From positions 1 through 42,923 of the forward strand of contig CALJEK010000020.1 of the NCBI GenBank assembly GCA_938074445.1: DNA of 42,923 nucleotides, read 5' to 3'. Both the position numbers and the translations under genes were made by a program. Of the stretch, positions 8,523-16,650 are shown in pieces (positions within the stretch are counted from its first letter, which is position 1; each line of letters opens with the position of its first letter). Source of the DNA: Candidatus Kryptoniota bacterium (lineage in GTDB: Bacteria; Bacteroidota; Ignavibacteria; Kryptoniales; Kryptoniaceae). The notes beneath the pieces are model-generated. The model saw nothing but the letters and a program-made list of their open reading frames with translations. It did not search any database and had not been told where the DNA came from.

Positions 8523-9869
8523 ATGCTTTCGTTGCAGGGACTAAAACCAAAAATTTTGAAATTTTTACTTCTGAGTTTTGCGATGATAAATTTTCTTTCG
8601 TCCGATGAAAAATTTGATAAACAGGATAGATTTATCGTTAGGAGGGTTGTCTTTATTGGAAATGAAAAGACGAAAAATGAGATCATCGCAAGAGAGTTGA
8701 ACTTTAGCGTGGGCTCAGAGTTTGACACTTCTAAAATTGAATATAACGAGAATAGAGTTTATGGGACGGGTCTTTTTAACAGGGTTAAAATATGGTTTGA
8801 AAAAGACTCGACCGGGAGTGACAGCGTGGATGTTTATGTATGGGTTAATGAGAGGTGGTATATCTGGTTGTTTCCCATTTTCGGATGGAGGGATAGAGAT
8901 TTGAAGAAGTTGTATTACGGTGCTGGCTTTCTTCATTCAAATTTCAGAGGTAAAAATGAAAAGTTAATTTTAAGTTTTGCGCTTGGTTATGATCCTTGGG
9001 TCTGGGTGAAATATTTAAATCCATGGATTTTGGGGAGCAAACATTGGTTTTATTCGATTAAAGCATATTATCAGCGGGTTAGGAGCAGAAGTAGGATTTT
9101 GGTGGAAGAGAGTGATTCATTTTATTATGAGGATAATTTCGTTTTTAATTTTTTATTTGGAAAAAGGTTTGGGCTTTATAAAAAATTGTGGGCAAGCATT
9201 GGGTTCAGAAACATAAAAGTCACAGGTGATTTTGTTGGTTTAAAAACTATTTCGCAATCGGGGAATGATAAAGTTTTAATCTTCGGCTCTGGCTATAGAT
9301 ATGATACGCGAGATATCCCTGCCTATCCTAATGTTGGTGTTTTATTTAATTTTGCTTTCAAATTTAATCAACTTTTAAACCATAATGCCTCTTTTATTCA
9401 AAGCGCGGTGGAATTTCAGGGGTATCAAAAAGCATGGGCAGGGCTGCTCGTTGGGAGATTTTTTATTTTAAATTCATTCGGTCGAAAAATCCCCGTTTAT
9501 TCGCATTATTATTTTGGTTATGAAGAAAGATTAAGGGGTTATTTTAATGAAATTTTTGAGGGCGAGAATATATTTGGTGGGACGGTTGAATATAGATTTC
9601 CCATTGTAAAGCAGAGATTTTTTAAGTGGGAAAAGATGCCGTTGAAAGAATTTTCAATTTTAAAATTCGGGGTCGATTTTGTAATCTTTGGGGATATAGG
9701 AAGAACGTGGTTTAACAATGAGAAAGTTTTTAAATTAAATTATTGGAAGGGGTATGGAGTTGGTTTGAATTTTATTTTGCCATATGATTTGATTTTAAGC
9801 GTTGAATTTGCGAAAAATAACACGGGCAGGGGGCAAGTTATACTCGATTTTAGGGGGAGTTTTGATTAA
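8523..9869 (+). CDS. Outer-membrane beta-barrel protein, BamA/TamA-like (POTRA plus D15 surface antigen)
   Basis: A 448-residue protein with a hydrophobic N-terminus (residues 8-25, signal-like), one POTRA domain (about 35-110, with RRVVFIGNEKTKNEIIAREL and GLFNRVKIWF) and then a long alternating aromatic/polar barrel region ending in FAKNNTGRGQVILDFRGSF. The final residues fit an outer-membrane barrel although the last residue is D rather than F. This is the architecture of D15/TamA-like proteins, but with one POTRA instead of three or five, so it is probably not the essential BamA itself. It stands alone between tRNA-Gln and the DHS-like gene. ATG at 8523; no clear ribosome-binding site. 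Specific role unknown. Confidence 0.82.
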   Translation: MLSLQGLKPKILKFLLLSFAMINFLSSDEKFDKQDRFIVRRVVFIGNEKTKNEIIARELNFSVGSEFDTSKIEYNENRVYGTGLFNRVKIWFEKDSTGSDSVDVYVWVNERWYIWLFPIFGWRDRDLKKLYYGAGFLHSNFRGKNEKLILSFALGYDPWVWVKYLNPWILGSKHWFYSIKAYYQRVRSRSRILVEESDSFYYEDNFVFNFLFGKRFGLYKKLWASIGFRNIKVTGDFVGLKTISQSGNDKVLIFGSGYRYDTRDIPAYPNVGVLFNFAFKFNQLLNHNASFIQSAVEFQGYQKAWAGLLVGRFFILNSFGRKIPVYSHYYFGYEERLRGYFNEIFEGENIFGGTVEYRFPIVKQRFFKWEKMPLKEFSILKFGVDFVIFGDIGRTWFNNEKVFKLNYWKGYGVGLNFILPYDLILSVEFAKNNTGRGQVILDFRGSFD

Positions 9870-9923
9870 TCTCAAAAATTATGCCAAGTTTTCTGTAAAA
9901 ATTTGAGGTGCGGAGCCTAAAAT

Positions 9924-9951
9924 TTGCTTTATTTTGAAATTTTTTTAAAAT
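9924..9951 (+). promoter_or_regulatory. Weak candidate promoter for the DHS-like gene
   Basis: TTGCTT (9924-9929), 16 bases, TAAAAT (9946-9951), about 40 bases before the gene start. An imperfect palindrome (9899-9925) overlaps the -35 hexamer. The region is so AT-rich that this may be chance. Confidence 0.3.
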
Positions 9952-9991
9952 TTTCAACAGTATGTAAAAATGAAAAATTAATGAGGTGAGG

Positions 9992-11101
9992 TTGAGTAAA
10001 AAACATTTACTTTCGGGCAAGCCAATTAATCGAAAGCCTATCGAAGCTGACATACGGGTCACGAGGCTTGTGGACGAATATTTTCAGGCGTATAATGCAG
10101 GTCGCTTAAGGGAAGCTTGTCAGTTGTTCGTTGAAAAGATGCTTCAAAATGATGTAACCATCGGGATGAGTTTAACGGGGGCTTTGACGCCAGCTGGGCT
10201 TGGGGGAAGTTGTGTGGTTCCACTTATAAAGGCTGGTTTTGTTGATTGGATTGTCTCAACGGGAGCAAATTTATACCATGATATACATTTCTCAATAGGG
10301 CATAATCTCCATCGTGGGACTCCTTTCGTCGATGACAGAATTTTAAGAAAAGAAGGGGTTATAAGAATTTACGATATTTTATTTGATTACAAGGTTTTGC
10401 TGTCAACGGATGAATTTATAAGAGAGGTTTTGAAGCAACCCGAGTTTCAAAAAGAGATGGGCACAGCCGAATTCCACCATTTGCTTGGGAAATATGTGCG
10501 GGCGAGGGAAAAGGCGCTTGGAATTAGGGATATAAGCATTCTCTCGGCTGCATACGAATATGGTGTCCCTGTTTACGTTTCTTCACCTGGGGATAGTTCG
10601 ATTGGGATGAATGTTGCTGCTATGGTTTTAAATGGATATAAAATAAAAATTGATATCTCAAGAGATGTTAATGAGACAGCGGGGATTGTTTATTGGGCAA
10701 AGTCGACAGGTGGTAAAAGTGCGGTTTTAATTTTTGGCGGTGGCTCACCGAAGAATTTTTTGCTCCAAACAGAACCTCAAATCCAAGAAGTGCTTGGAAT
10801 AGATGAAAAGGGGCATGATTATTTCCTACAGATTACAGATGCTAGACCTGATACAGGTGGTTTATCTGGCGCGACCCCTTCTGAGGCGGTAAGTTGGGGT
10901 AAGGTTGATCCTGATAAATTGCCCGATGCTGTTGTGTGTTATACCGATTCGACGATAGCGATGCCGATTCTTACTTCTTATGCTCTTGCGAAGAGAAAGC
11001 CGAGAAAACATAAAAAGCTTTATTATAAACTTGATGAATTGGTTGAAAATTTGAAAAACGCACATTTAAGGGCGCTTTCAAAGGGGAAAGTAAAAATATA
11101 G
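9992..11101 (+). CDS. Deoxyhypusine synthase-like protein
   Basis: A cytoplasmic protein of about 369 residues of the deoxyhypusine synthase family. In eukaryotes and archaea the enzyme transfers the aminobutyl group of spermidine to eIF5A; bacteria lack eIF5A and their homologues are thought to act in polyamine chemistry (for example homospermidine formation). The NAD-binding and catalytic signatures are present: [44 protein letters not shown] with the lysine equivalent to the catalytic lysine (K304 here), and [10 protein letters not shown]. The start is uncertain: TTG at 9992 has GAGGT four bases upstream, while GTG at 9986 lies within that site. Next gene is an H1-like protein 48 bases downstream. 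PotC/PotD of a polyamine importer are 9 kb away. Confidence 0.88.
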   Translation: MSKKHLLSGKPINRKPIEADIRVTRLVDEYFQAYNAGRLREACQLFVEKMLQNDVTIGMSLTGALTPAGLGGSCVVPLIKAGFVDWIVSTGANLYHDIHFSIGHNLHRGTPFVDDRILRKEGVIRIYDILFDYKVLLSTDEFIREVLKQPEFQKEMGTAEFHHLLGKYVRAREKALGIRDISILSAAYEYGVPVYVSSPGDSSIGMNVAAMVLNGYKIKIDISRDVNETAGIVYWAKSTGGKSAVLIFGGGSPKNFLLQTEPQIQEVLGIDEKGHDYFLQITDARPDTGGLSGATPSEAVSWGKVDPDKLPDAVVCYTDSTIAMPILTSYALAKRKPRKHKKLYYKLDELVENLKNAHLRALSKGKVKI

Positions 11102-11139
11102 ATTTATTTTTAGGGCAAATAAAAACAAAACTTAAAAAT

Positions 11140-11144
11140 GGAGG
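11140..11144 (+). promoter_or_regulatory. Ribosome-binding site GGAGG deciding the start of the H1-like gene
   Basis: GGAGG sits 5 bases before ATG at 11150. An upstream in-frame ATG at 11138 overlaps the site itself and is therefore rejected. Confidence 0.7.
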
Positions 11145-11149
11145 TTAAA

Positions 11150-11371
11150 ATGCATCACAGATTTCAGCAACTTCAAGAATTTGTTAATTCGCTTGAAGAC
11201 GATTTTAGAAAATTTTATGAGAAAGGTGTAATGTCGGCTGGAACTCGCTTGAGGAAGAAAATGCAGGAGTTGAGGAAACTTGCCCAGGAAGTTAGGATGG
11301 AGATACAGCAAATCAAGCAAGAGAAAAAATCTGCAAAGAAAGCAGAAAAAGCGGAAGGGTCTGGCGAATAA
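11150..11371 (+). CDS. Histone H1-like (Hc1-type) DNA-associated protein
   Basis: A 73-residue highly charged helical protein with the pattern FQQLQEFVNSLEDDFRKFYEKG then AGTRLRKKMQELRKLAQEVR and a lysine-rich tail (KQEKKSAKKAEKAEG). It matches the small histone H1-like Hc1 proteins found in Chlamydiae and in Bacteroidota/Chlorobi; DNA compaction is the family role. The ATG at 11150 has an ideal ribosome-binding site. It follows the DHS-like gene by 48 bases and converges on the metallophosphoesterase gene. Function in this organism is inferred only from the family. Confidence 0.75.
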   Translation: MHHRFQQLQEFVNSLEDDFRKFYEKGVMSAGTRLRKKMQELRKLAQEVRMEIQQIKQEKKSAKKAEKAEGSGE

Positions 11372-11380
11372 AGTGTCTTT

Positions 11381-12598
11381 TTAGACAAGCGTTATGTGTG
11401 TTATCTCTGCTGGGCAGTTTAACCGTATTGGTAAACCGACAGTGCCAGCTCCGCGTGTGATATACAGGTGAGAATCGCCAAGTTTATAGTGTCCTGCTAC
11501 AAATTTTGAGACGAGCGTTGCTGGAGTTATATATGTGTCGTCTATTTTTGCAAAAACTATTTGACCGCCATGTGTATGTCCTGAAACGGTTAGTTGTATT
11601 TGGCTTTGCGCAAATCTTGGGAAGTCATAAGGTTTATGTGAAAGGAGGATTTTGATTTCTTCATTTTTAACATTTTTCATTGCTCTATCGAGGTCTGCAC
11701 CATATCTAAGGTCATCAATACCGATTATAAAGATTCTTTCCCCGTTGATTTCAATTTTTTCGCTTTCATTTCTTAAAACTCTTATCCCATTTTCTTCGAT
11801 TATTTTCGCTATCCTTTGCGGTTGCCTTGAGAAAAACTCGTGGTTTCCGAGAGTTGCAAAAATCCCATATTTTGACTTTAAATTTTTGAAAACATTTATG
11901 AAAGGATAAATCTCATCTAGGTCCGATGTTATGAAATCGCCGGGCATAAGAATCAAATCAGGTTCAAGTGAATTTAAAACTTCACAATGAAGCCTCATAT
12001 TTTCTTCAGTCATAAAGATTCCAGAATGGATATCGCTTATCAACCCGATTGTCAAGCCCTTTATTTCATCTGGTAGATTTTTAATTTTTATTTTTACTCT
12101 TTCAACTTTAAGGTCATTTCTTGCTATTGTTCCGATTGTCGAGTTGGTGAAAGCATATGCTGATATTCCAATTAATGTTGTGCGTAAAAATTCACGTCTT
12201 GATTTATTTAGTTTGGTTTGGTTCCGGCGCAGTTTTTTTGATATAAGGTTTACGGGTGAAGCGACTAACTTGGCTATCATAATTACGATAAATATAAAGA
12301 TAGTTGCCCCTTGCCATATTGCGAGGGGATAGATAAACAATGGTGAACTTGTGACGATTTGTATTTTTACAAATCTGTTGATGAACAACAACAAAACAGG
12401 AAGATTAAAGAGTATGAATATGAAGGGTATCGCTTTTGAAAATTTTTGCAGTTTAGTTGTTTTTATATAAGTGTTCAATTTTTTGCATAGATAAGTTTGA
12501 ATTCCAAGGATAAGTAAAAGCATCGAGGTGGCAAAGATAAACATCATTGATGGTTTCAAGTTTTTAAAGAATTTAAAAGGAGCCAGTGTAAATTCCAA
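11381..12598 (-). CDS. Membrane-anchored metallophosphoesterase (YkuE/YaeI type)
   Basis: A 405-residue calcineurin-like phosphoesterase with three or four N-terminal membrane helices (about residues 18-35, 57-75, 83-115). A twin-arginine-like sequence, KSRREFLRTTLIG (about 132-144), precedes the catalytic domain. Metal-binding motifs are complete: GLISDIHSG, LMPGDFI, ATLGNHEF, LLSHKP and VSGHTHGGQ. The catalytic domain probably lies outside the cytoplasm. YaeI of E. coli is a UDP-2,3-diacylglucosamine pyrophosphatase-type relative, but substrate cannot be assigned. The start at TTG 12598 has no ribosome-binding site; ATG codons at residues 18-19 (MMFIFATS) are also possible. Confidence 0.87.
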   Translation of the reverse strand: MEFTLAPFKFFKNLKPSMMFIFATSMLLLILGIQTYLCKKLNTYIKTTKLQKFSKAIPFIFILFNLPVLLLFINRFVKIQIVTSSPLFIYPLAIWQGATIFIFIVIMIAKLVASPVNLISKKLRRNQTKLNKSRREFLRTTLIGISAYAFTNSTIGTIARNDLKVERVKIKIKNLPDEIKGLTIGLISDIHSGIFMTEENMRLHCEVLNSLEPDLILMPGDFITSDLDEIYPFINVFKNLKSKYGIFATLGNHEFFSRQPQRIAKIIEENGIRVLRNESEKIEINGERIFIIGIDDLRYGADLDRAMKNVKNEEIKILLSHKPYDFPRFAQSQIQLTVSGHTHGGQIVFAKIDDTYITPATLVSKFVAGHYKLGDSHLYITRGAGTVGLPIRLNCPAEITHITLV

Positions 12599-12606
12599 AT
12601 TTTGAT

Positions 12607-12635
12607 TTGCATTCTTTGGGAAAATTTTTTATATT
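12607..12635 (+). promoter_or_regulatory. Candidate promoter of tRNA-Phe
   Basis: TTGCAT (12607-12612), 17 bases, TATATT (12630-12635), ending 26 bases before the tRNA. The -35 match is weak and the -10 is good. Confidence 0.4.
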
Positions 12636-12661
12636 TTTTGCGAAATTTCAATCCCGCCTGA

Positions 12662-12734
12662 GGGCAGGTAGCTCAGTCGGTAGAGCAACGGCCTGAAAAG
12701 CCGTGTGTCCGCGGTTCGATTCCGCGCCTGCCCA
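12662..12734 (+). tRNA. tRNA-Phe (anticodon GAA)
   Basis: Acceptor stem GGGCAGG/CCTGCCC with discriminator A, D-arm GCTCAGTCGGTAGAGC, anticodon stem ACGGC/GCCGT with loop CTGAAAA (anticodon GAA), and T-arm CGCGGTTCGATTCCGCG. All invariant positions look normal. CCA is not encoded. Confidence 0.97.
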
Positions 12735-12784
12735 CTTTACACCTTCAATTGAATTTTCCCGCAATGAGAGAAGAATTTACCCGC

Positions 12785-12813
12785 TTGACAATGATTTCAA
12801 GATTTTATACATT
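12785..12813 (+). promoter_or_regulatory. Predicted sigma70-type promoter for the 12845 gene
   Basis: A perfect TTGACA (12785-12790), 17-base spacer and TACATT (12808-12813) lie 32 bases before the ATG. This is one of the two best promoter matches in the window. Confidence 0.6.
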
Positions 12814-12844
12814 TTAGCAAATACAACTCAAAGGGAGATTTGTC

Positions 12845-14623
12845 ATGAAGAATTTAAAATCTTTCCTTATTATTCTTTTGTCTTCAATTTCCGCAACTCT
12901 TTCAAATTTAAATTCTCAGGAATTGGGTAAGGTTAGTTCTGAAATGCTTTTTGGGAAATACTTTGCTAAAACGATTGCTTATTATGATAAGGCGGTGCTT
13001 ATCGGTGAAATGTTAAAAGTGCCATCCGAAAGGAAGCAAAAATATTTTGCCTTTTTGCTTGAAAGGCAAATCAAACTACCGAGGTTTTACTGGGAAAGTT
13101 TGCCAGTGGAAGTGGTCTCAAATTTTACTGAGGTTTGTTCGCACAAAAAATATGGTTCAGTGGATGAGTTAAAAAAAGATGTTGAACATTATCTCGCCCC
13201 AGAGCTTATAAAGATACTTGACATCAACAAAGAAATTAGGGCTCTTGAACTTGTCACTGAGGCTGAAAGAAACAGTTTCATAGCAACTAAAGCGAAATCG
13301 CTCGGTATATCAGCTGAAAAAGTTGAGCGTATTATGAACTCGGGATATGTTGTCGTACCATTTATTGAAAAATATGCCACATCAAAAGATACCATTGTTA
13401 AAACCGTTGAAGTTGATGGCAAGCGTAAGGAGATACGCGTTCCAGCAATAAAGGTTGCACTTCAAGGTGGATTGGTATTTTTTAAAGTTAATTTTAAAGA
13501 TAACCAATACTCAGTTAAACCAGATTTCGCAATTGATAAAGATGGTGAAAGTATTTTTGAAATAAAGGGTGGGAATGAGGCAGCTGCTGAGGACACTGCG
13601 TTTATGAATGTGGTTTCCAGCGTTATTTATGGGTTTGAACTTACTATGAGAAATATTTTCAAGTTATATGCTCCGATTTCCGAGGTAGGGTTCAATAACG
13701 TGAGTTTTCCGCTTGGTAAAAAGGAAGGAATTAAAATCGACGATGGTTTTGATGTTGTTGAAATGGTTGAGCAACCCAACGAGGGGATAAAACTTCGAAG
13801 AGTTGGATTTGTTCGCGTCACAAGGGTTGCAGATAACACAAGACGAAGCAGATTCAGTAGGGCGCAAATTATAATTGGTGGCGTATTTTGGGGTAGGTTA
13901 GAGCGTGGAATGATGGTTGAAGAAAGACCAAGATTTCCTTTCGATTTTGTTTTTGCTGGGTATCTTTCACCTGTAGGAATCGAAGTGGGTAAATTTGGGC
14001 TAAGAAGCAAAGTCGATGATATGCTTAGAGGAGTGGACAATGACACACTTGAAATAAAATCCGTTGGTAAATTTGCGTATACCGGGAGGTTTAACTTTAA
14101 TTTAAATCTTAGCAACATTGGAAATCTTCAATCGCCCCAGATTTGGTTAATTTTAGGAGTTAGTTTTGGTGCTATTCCGCTTAAAGCGAAATTTTTTGAT
14201 AAAGATGTTAAGGCTGCTGTGTTTGGTTCGTTTAATCTTAGTTTGATGAAAAAATTTTATTTTAGAAGACTTGCCCTTGCTTTTGAATCTGGAGTAAGTC
14301 TTTCAAATTTTGAATTTTCAATCGAGAAAAAAATAGATTCAGATTCGGTTAAATATGCGTTAAGCCCAAGCAAATGGTTCTTTGGTGGGGTTGCAGGAGC
14401 TGGGTTTGAATTTGTTCTAAGTCCCGATGTAAATATTGGGGGCAAGGCGTATTATCAGATAACTCCGAAAACGAATGAATGGTCATTTTTAAGAAAGGTC
14501 GGGGACAATGAGAAAAGGAGAGCGATAAGGCTTAACAGTGTTAGTTTATCCGGTTTCGCATTTCAGTTTTATATCAACATAAGCATTAAGAACTTCGCAA
14601 GGGTCAAAAAGTTTAAAGACTAA
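12845..14623 (+). CDS. Unrecognised secreted protein with probable C-terminal beta-barrel
   Basis: I do not recognise this 592-residue protein. It has an N-terminal signal (KNLKSFLIILLSSISATLS), then a charged, mostly helical part (about residues 25-190), followed by a long region with alternating hydrophobic and polar residues, many glycines and aromatic girdle-like segments from about 330 to the end, as in outer-membrane barrels. Nothing catalytic is evident. The last residues (KNFARVKKFKD) do not form a classical C-terminal barrel signature. It has its own promoter at 12785-12813 and an adequate ribosome-binding site (GGGAG). It is followed directly by a separate promoter for the ABC ATPase gene, so it is probably monocistronic. 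A surface or outer-membrane role is inferred only from composition. Confidence 0.8.
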   Translation: MKNLKSFLIILLSSISATLSNLNSQELGKVSSEMLFGKYFAKTIAYYDKAVLIGEMLKVPSERKQKYFAFLLERQIKLPRFYWESLPVEVVSNFTEVCSHKKYGSVDELKKDVEHYLAPELIKILDINKEIRALELVTEAERNSFIATKAKSLGISAEKVERIMNSGYVVVPFIEKYATSKDTIVKTVEVDGKRKEIRVPAIKVALQGGLVFFKVNFKDNQYSVKPDFAIDKDGESIFEIKGGNEAAAEDTAFMNVVSSVIYGFELTMRNIFKLYAPISEVGFNNVSFPLGKKEGIKIDDGFDVVEMVEQPNEGIKLRRVGFVRVTRVADNTRRSRFSRAQIIIGGVFWGRLERGMMVEERPRFPFDFVFAGYLSPVGIEVGKFGLRSKVDDMLRGVDNDTLEIKSVGKFAYTGRFNFNLNLSNIGNLQSPQIWLILGVSFGAIPLKAKFFDKDVKAAVFGSFNLSLMKKFYFRRLALAFESGVSLSNFEFSIEKKIDSDSVKYALSPSKWFFGGVAGAGFEFVLSPDVNIGGKAYYQITPKTNEWSFLRKVGDNEKRRAIRLNSVSLSGFAFQFYINISIKNFARVKKFKD

Positions 14624-14624
14624 A

Positions 14625-14653
14625 TTGCAAAATTTTCTTTTTTTGTTTAAATT
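14625..14653 (+). promoter_or_regulatory. Candidate promoter for the ABC ATPase-leucine dehydrogenase operon
   Basis: TTGCAA (14625-14630), 17 bases, TAAATT (14648-14653), beginning right after the stop of the previous gene and 28 bases before the next ATG. AT-rich surroundings lower the weight. Confidence 0.4.
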
Positions 14654-14681
14654 TTTGACGAGACTACAACGAGCTTGAAAC

Positions 14682-15518
14682 ATGATCGTTAAAGTTAACA
14701 ACATATGTTTTAGTTATGATCGCAATCCCGTTCTTAGAAATATAAGTTTTGAAGTTGGGCAGGGTGAGTTTGTTAGCTTGATTGGTCCAAATGGTTCGGG
14801 GAAGACGACCTTGCTCAAAATTTTAATGCGCTTGCTCATTCCGAACAAAGGGGAAGTGTTAATTTTCAATCGAAATTTAAATTCCTATTCGCTTAAGGAG
14901 ATAGCCAGGATTATCGGATTTGTTCCTCAGGATAATTTTTTTGCATTTCCTTATACGGTGATGGAAGTTGTTTTGATGGGCAGGACGCCGTATCTTCGTG
15001 GAATTGGTTTTGAAAGTAGCGAAGATATCGAGATAGCTCTTGAAGCGATGGAATTGACGAATATAAAAGAGCTTGCGGATAAACCAGTTACTTCTTTATC
15101 CTTTGGGGAAAGACAGATGGTTTTGATAGCTCGGGCGCTTGCGCAAAAGCCGAAGATAATTTTGCTTGACGAACCAAATGCACACCTTGATATTTTGCAT
15201 CAAATTGAAACATTTTCACTTCTCAAAACTCTCGCTCGTGAAAGAAACACTTCTATAATCTCGGTTTCACATGATTTAAATCTCATATCCTCATACAGCG
15301 ACAAAGTCATACTCTTATCAAAAGGGCAGATTTACGCAATCGGTAAGCCTGACATTGTTTTAACTGAGGAAAACATCAAAGATGTTTACGGAACAGATGT
15401 GCTTGTAGATTTAAATCCAGCAACGGGTACACCCAGAATTACTCTTTTGCCTGACAAAATCGGGCAATCCGCGGATAAATTAAAAAACAAAAAGGAGCCA
15501 AAACATGAACATCTTTGA
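14682..15518 (+). CDS. ABC transporter ATP-binding protein, iron-siderophore/cobalamin/heme (FecE/BtuD) type
   Basis: A 278-residue ATPase subunit. It shows Walker A GPNGSGKTT (35-43), Q-loop Q83 in FVPQDN, signature LSFGE (139-143), Walker B KIILLDE (158-164), the D-loop NAHLD and H-loop H197. The FVPQDN... and MGRTPYL region is typical of importers for iron chelates, cobalamin or heme. No permease or binding-protein gene is beside it, so the partners must be elsewhere. The last about 30 residues form a charged tail, and the end of the gene overlaps the leucine dehydrogenase start by 14 bases, indicating cotranscription with an apparently unrelated enzyme. Confidence 0.9.
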   Translation: MIVKVNNICFSYDRNPVLRNISFEVGQGEFVSLIGPNGSGKTTLLKILMRLLIPNKGEVLIFNRNLNSYSLKEIARIIGFVPQDNFFAFPYTVMEVVLMGRTPYLRGIGFESSEDIEIALEAMELTNIKELADKPVTSLSFGERQMVLIARALAQKPKIILLDEPNAHLDILHQIETFSLLKTLARERNTSIISVSHDLNLISSYSDKVILLSKGQIYAIGKPDIVLTEENIKDVYGTDVLVDLNPATGTPRITLLPDKIGQSADKLKNKKEPKHEHL

Positions 15519-16611
15519 ACTTATCCAAAAACATGGGCATGAGCAGGTTGTTTACTGTTATGATGATTCAACGGGATTAAAAGCAATAATTGCTATTCAT
15601 AGCACAATTCTCGGACCCGCACTTGGTGGAGTTAGAATGTGGAAATATGAAAATGAAGACGACGCACTTCTTGATGTCCTTCGCCTTTCGAAGGCAATGA
15701 CTTATAAAGCAGCGGTCGCTGGGCTTAATCTTGGTGGTGGAAAGGCAGTTATAATTGGTGACCCGCAAGCACAGCGAAATGAGGCGCTTTTTAGAGCATT
15801 TGGAAGATTTGTGCAGAGTTTGGGCGGAAGATATATAACAGCCGAAGATGTTGGAACAGATGAAAAAGTTATGGAGTGGATTTATTCGGAGACTAAATTC
15901 GTCACGGGCATCCCTGAATCACTGGGTGGAAGTGGGAACCCAGCTCCAGTGACAGCTTATGGGGTTTATGTTGGAATTAAAGCATGTGTTAAGGAAGTTT
16001 ATGGGAACGAATCGCTTGCTGGGAAAAAAGTAGCTATTCAAGGGGTCGGACAAGTTGGAAAATTTTTATGTCAATATCTTATGAAAGATGGAGCAAAAAT
16101 TTATATAACAGACATCGTGCCTGAAAAGGTTAAACGATGCCTTGAAGAGTGCAAAGCTGAGTTTGTCGAGCCGGATAAGATTTGCGATGTTGATGCTGAT
16201 ATCTTCGCACCTTGCGCACTTGGTGGCATAATAAATGACGAAACAATACCGCGTTTCAAGTTCAAAATCATCGCAGGTGGTGCAAATAATCAATTGCTCG
16301 ATGAAGATAAACATGATAGAATGCTTATGGAGCATGGTATTCTTTACGCTCCCGATTATGTCATAAATGCTGGTGGTTTAATAAATGTGGGCAGAGAGGT
16401 TGAAGGCTACAGCAAAGAACACGCAATGAGAAAAGCCGAGGGAATTTATGATACTCTTATGAGAGTTTTCGAAATTTCTAAAAAGGAGAAAATCCCAACT
16501 CACGTTGCCTCAGCAAGAATAGCTGAGGAAAGAATCATGAGCGCATTTAAGATAAGGAAAATTTCACTCGACCTGACAAAAGCCTCGCTTGAAAGAAGAT
16601 ATCATAGTTAA
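15505..16611 (+). CDS. Leucine dehydrogenase (Leu/Val/Phe dehydrogenase family)
   Basis: NAD-dependent oxidative deaminase converting branched-chain amino acids to 2-keto acids and ammonium; 368 residues as expected. The catalytic lysines K68 (MTYKAA) and K80 (GGGKAV) and D115 (AEDVGT) sit at the positions usual for Bacillus leucine dehydrogenase. The nucleotide-binding fold follows: GSGNPAPVTAYGV, then GKKVAIQGVGQVG. ATG at 15505 with AAGGAG upstream inside the ABC ATPase gene. IlvE at 7425 uses the same substrates. A terminator follows at 16621-16650. Valine or phenylalanine preference cannot be excluded. Confidence 0.92.
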   Translation: MNIFELIQKHGHEQVVYCYDDSTGLKAIIAIHSTILGPALGGVRMWKYENEDDALLDVLRLSKAMTYKAAVAGLNLGGGKAVIIGDPQAQRNEALFRAFGRFVQSLGGRYITAEDVGTDEKVMEWIYSETKFVTGIPESLGGSGNPAPVTAYGVYVGIKACVKEVYGNESLAGKKVAIQGVGQVGKFLCQYLMKDGAKIYITDIVPEKVKRCLEECKAEFVEPDKICDVDADIFAPCALGGIINDETIPRFKFKIIAGGANNQLLDEDKHDRMLMEHGILYAPDYVINAGGLINVGREVEGYSKEHAMRKAEGIYDTLMRVFEISKKEKIPTHVASARIAEERIMSAFKIRKISLDLTKASLERRYHS

Positions 16612-16620
16612 AATAGGGTT

Positions 16621-16650
16621 AGCCCATCCTATTTGGGATGGGCTTTTCAA
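16621..16650 (+). terminator. Rho-independent terminator after leucine dehydrogenase
   Basis: Perfect 9-bp stem AGCCCATCC / GGATGGGCT (16621-16629 and 16636-16644) with a 6-base loop, followed by TTT. It lies between leucine dehydrogenase and nusB. An alternative hairpin using 16611-16617 and 16628-16634 competes with it (see findings). Confidence 0.7.

Noticed and set aside
13627-14118. 163-residue open frame on the minus strand
   Set aside because: Shadow of the secreted barrel gene with low-complexity S/T/P-rich translation.
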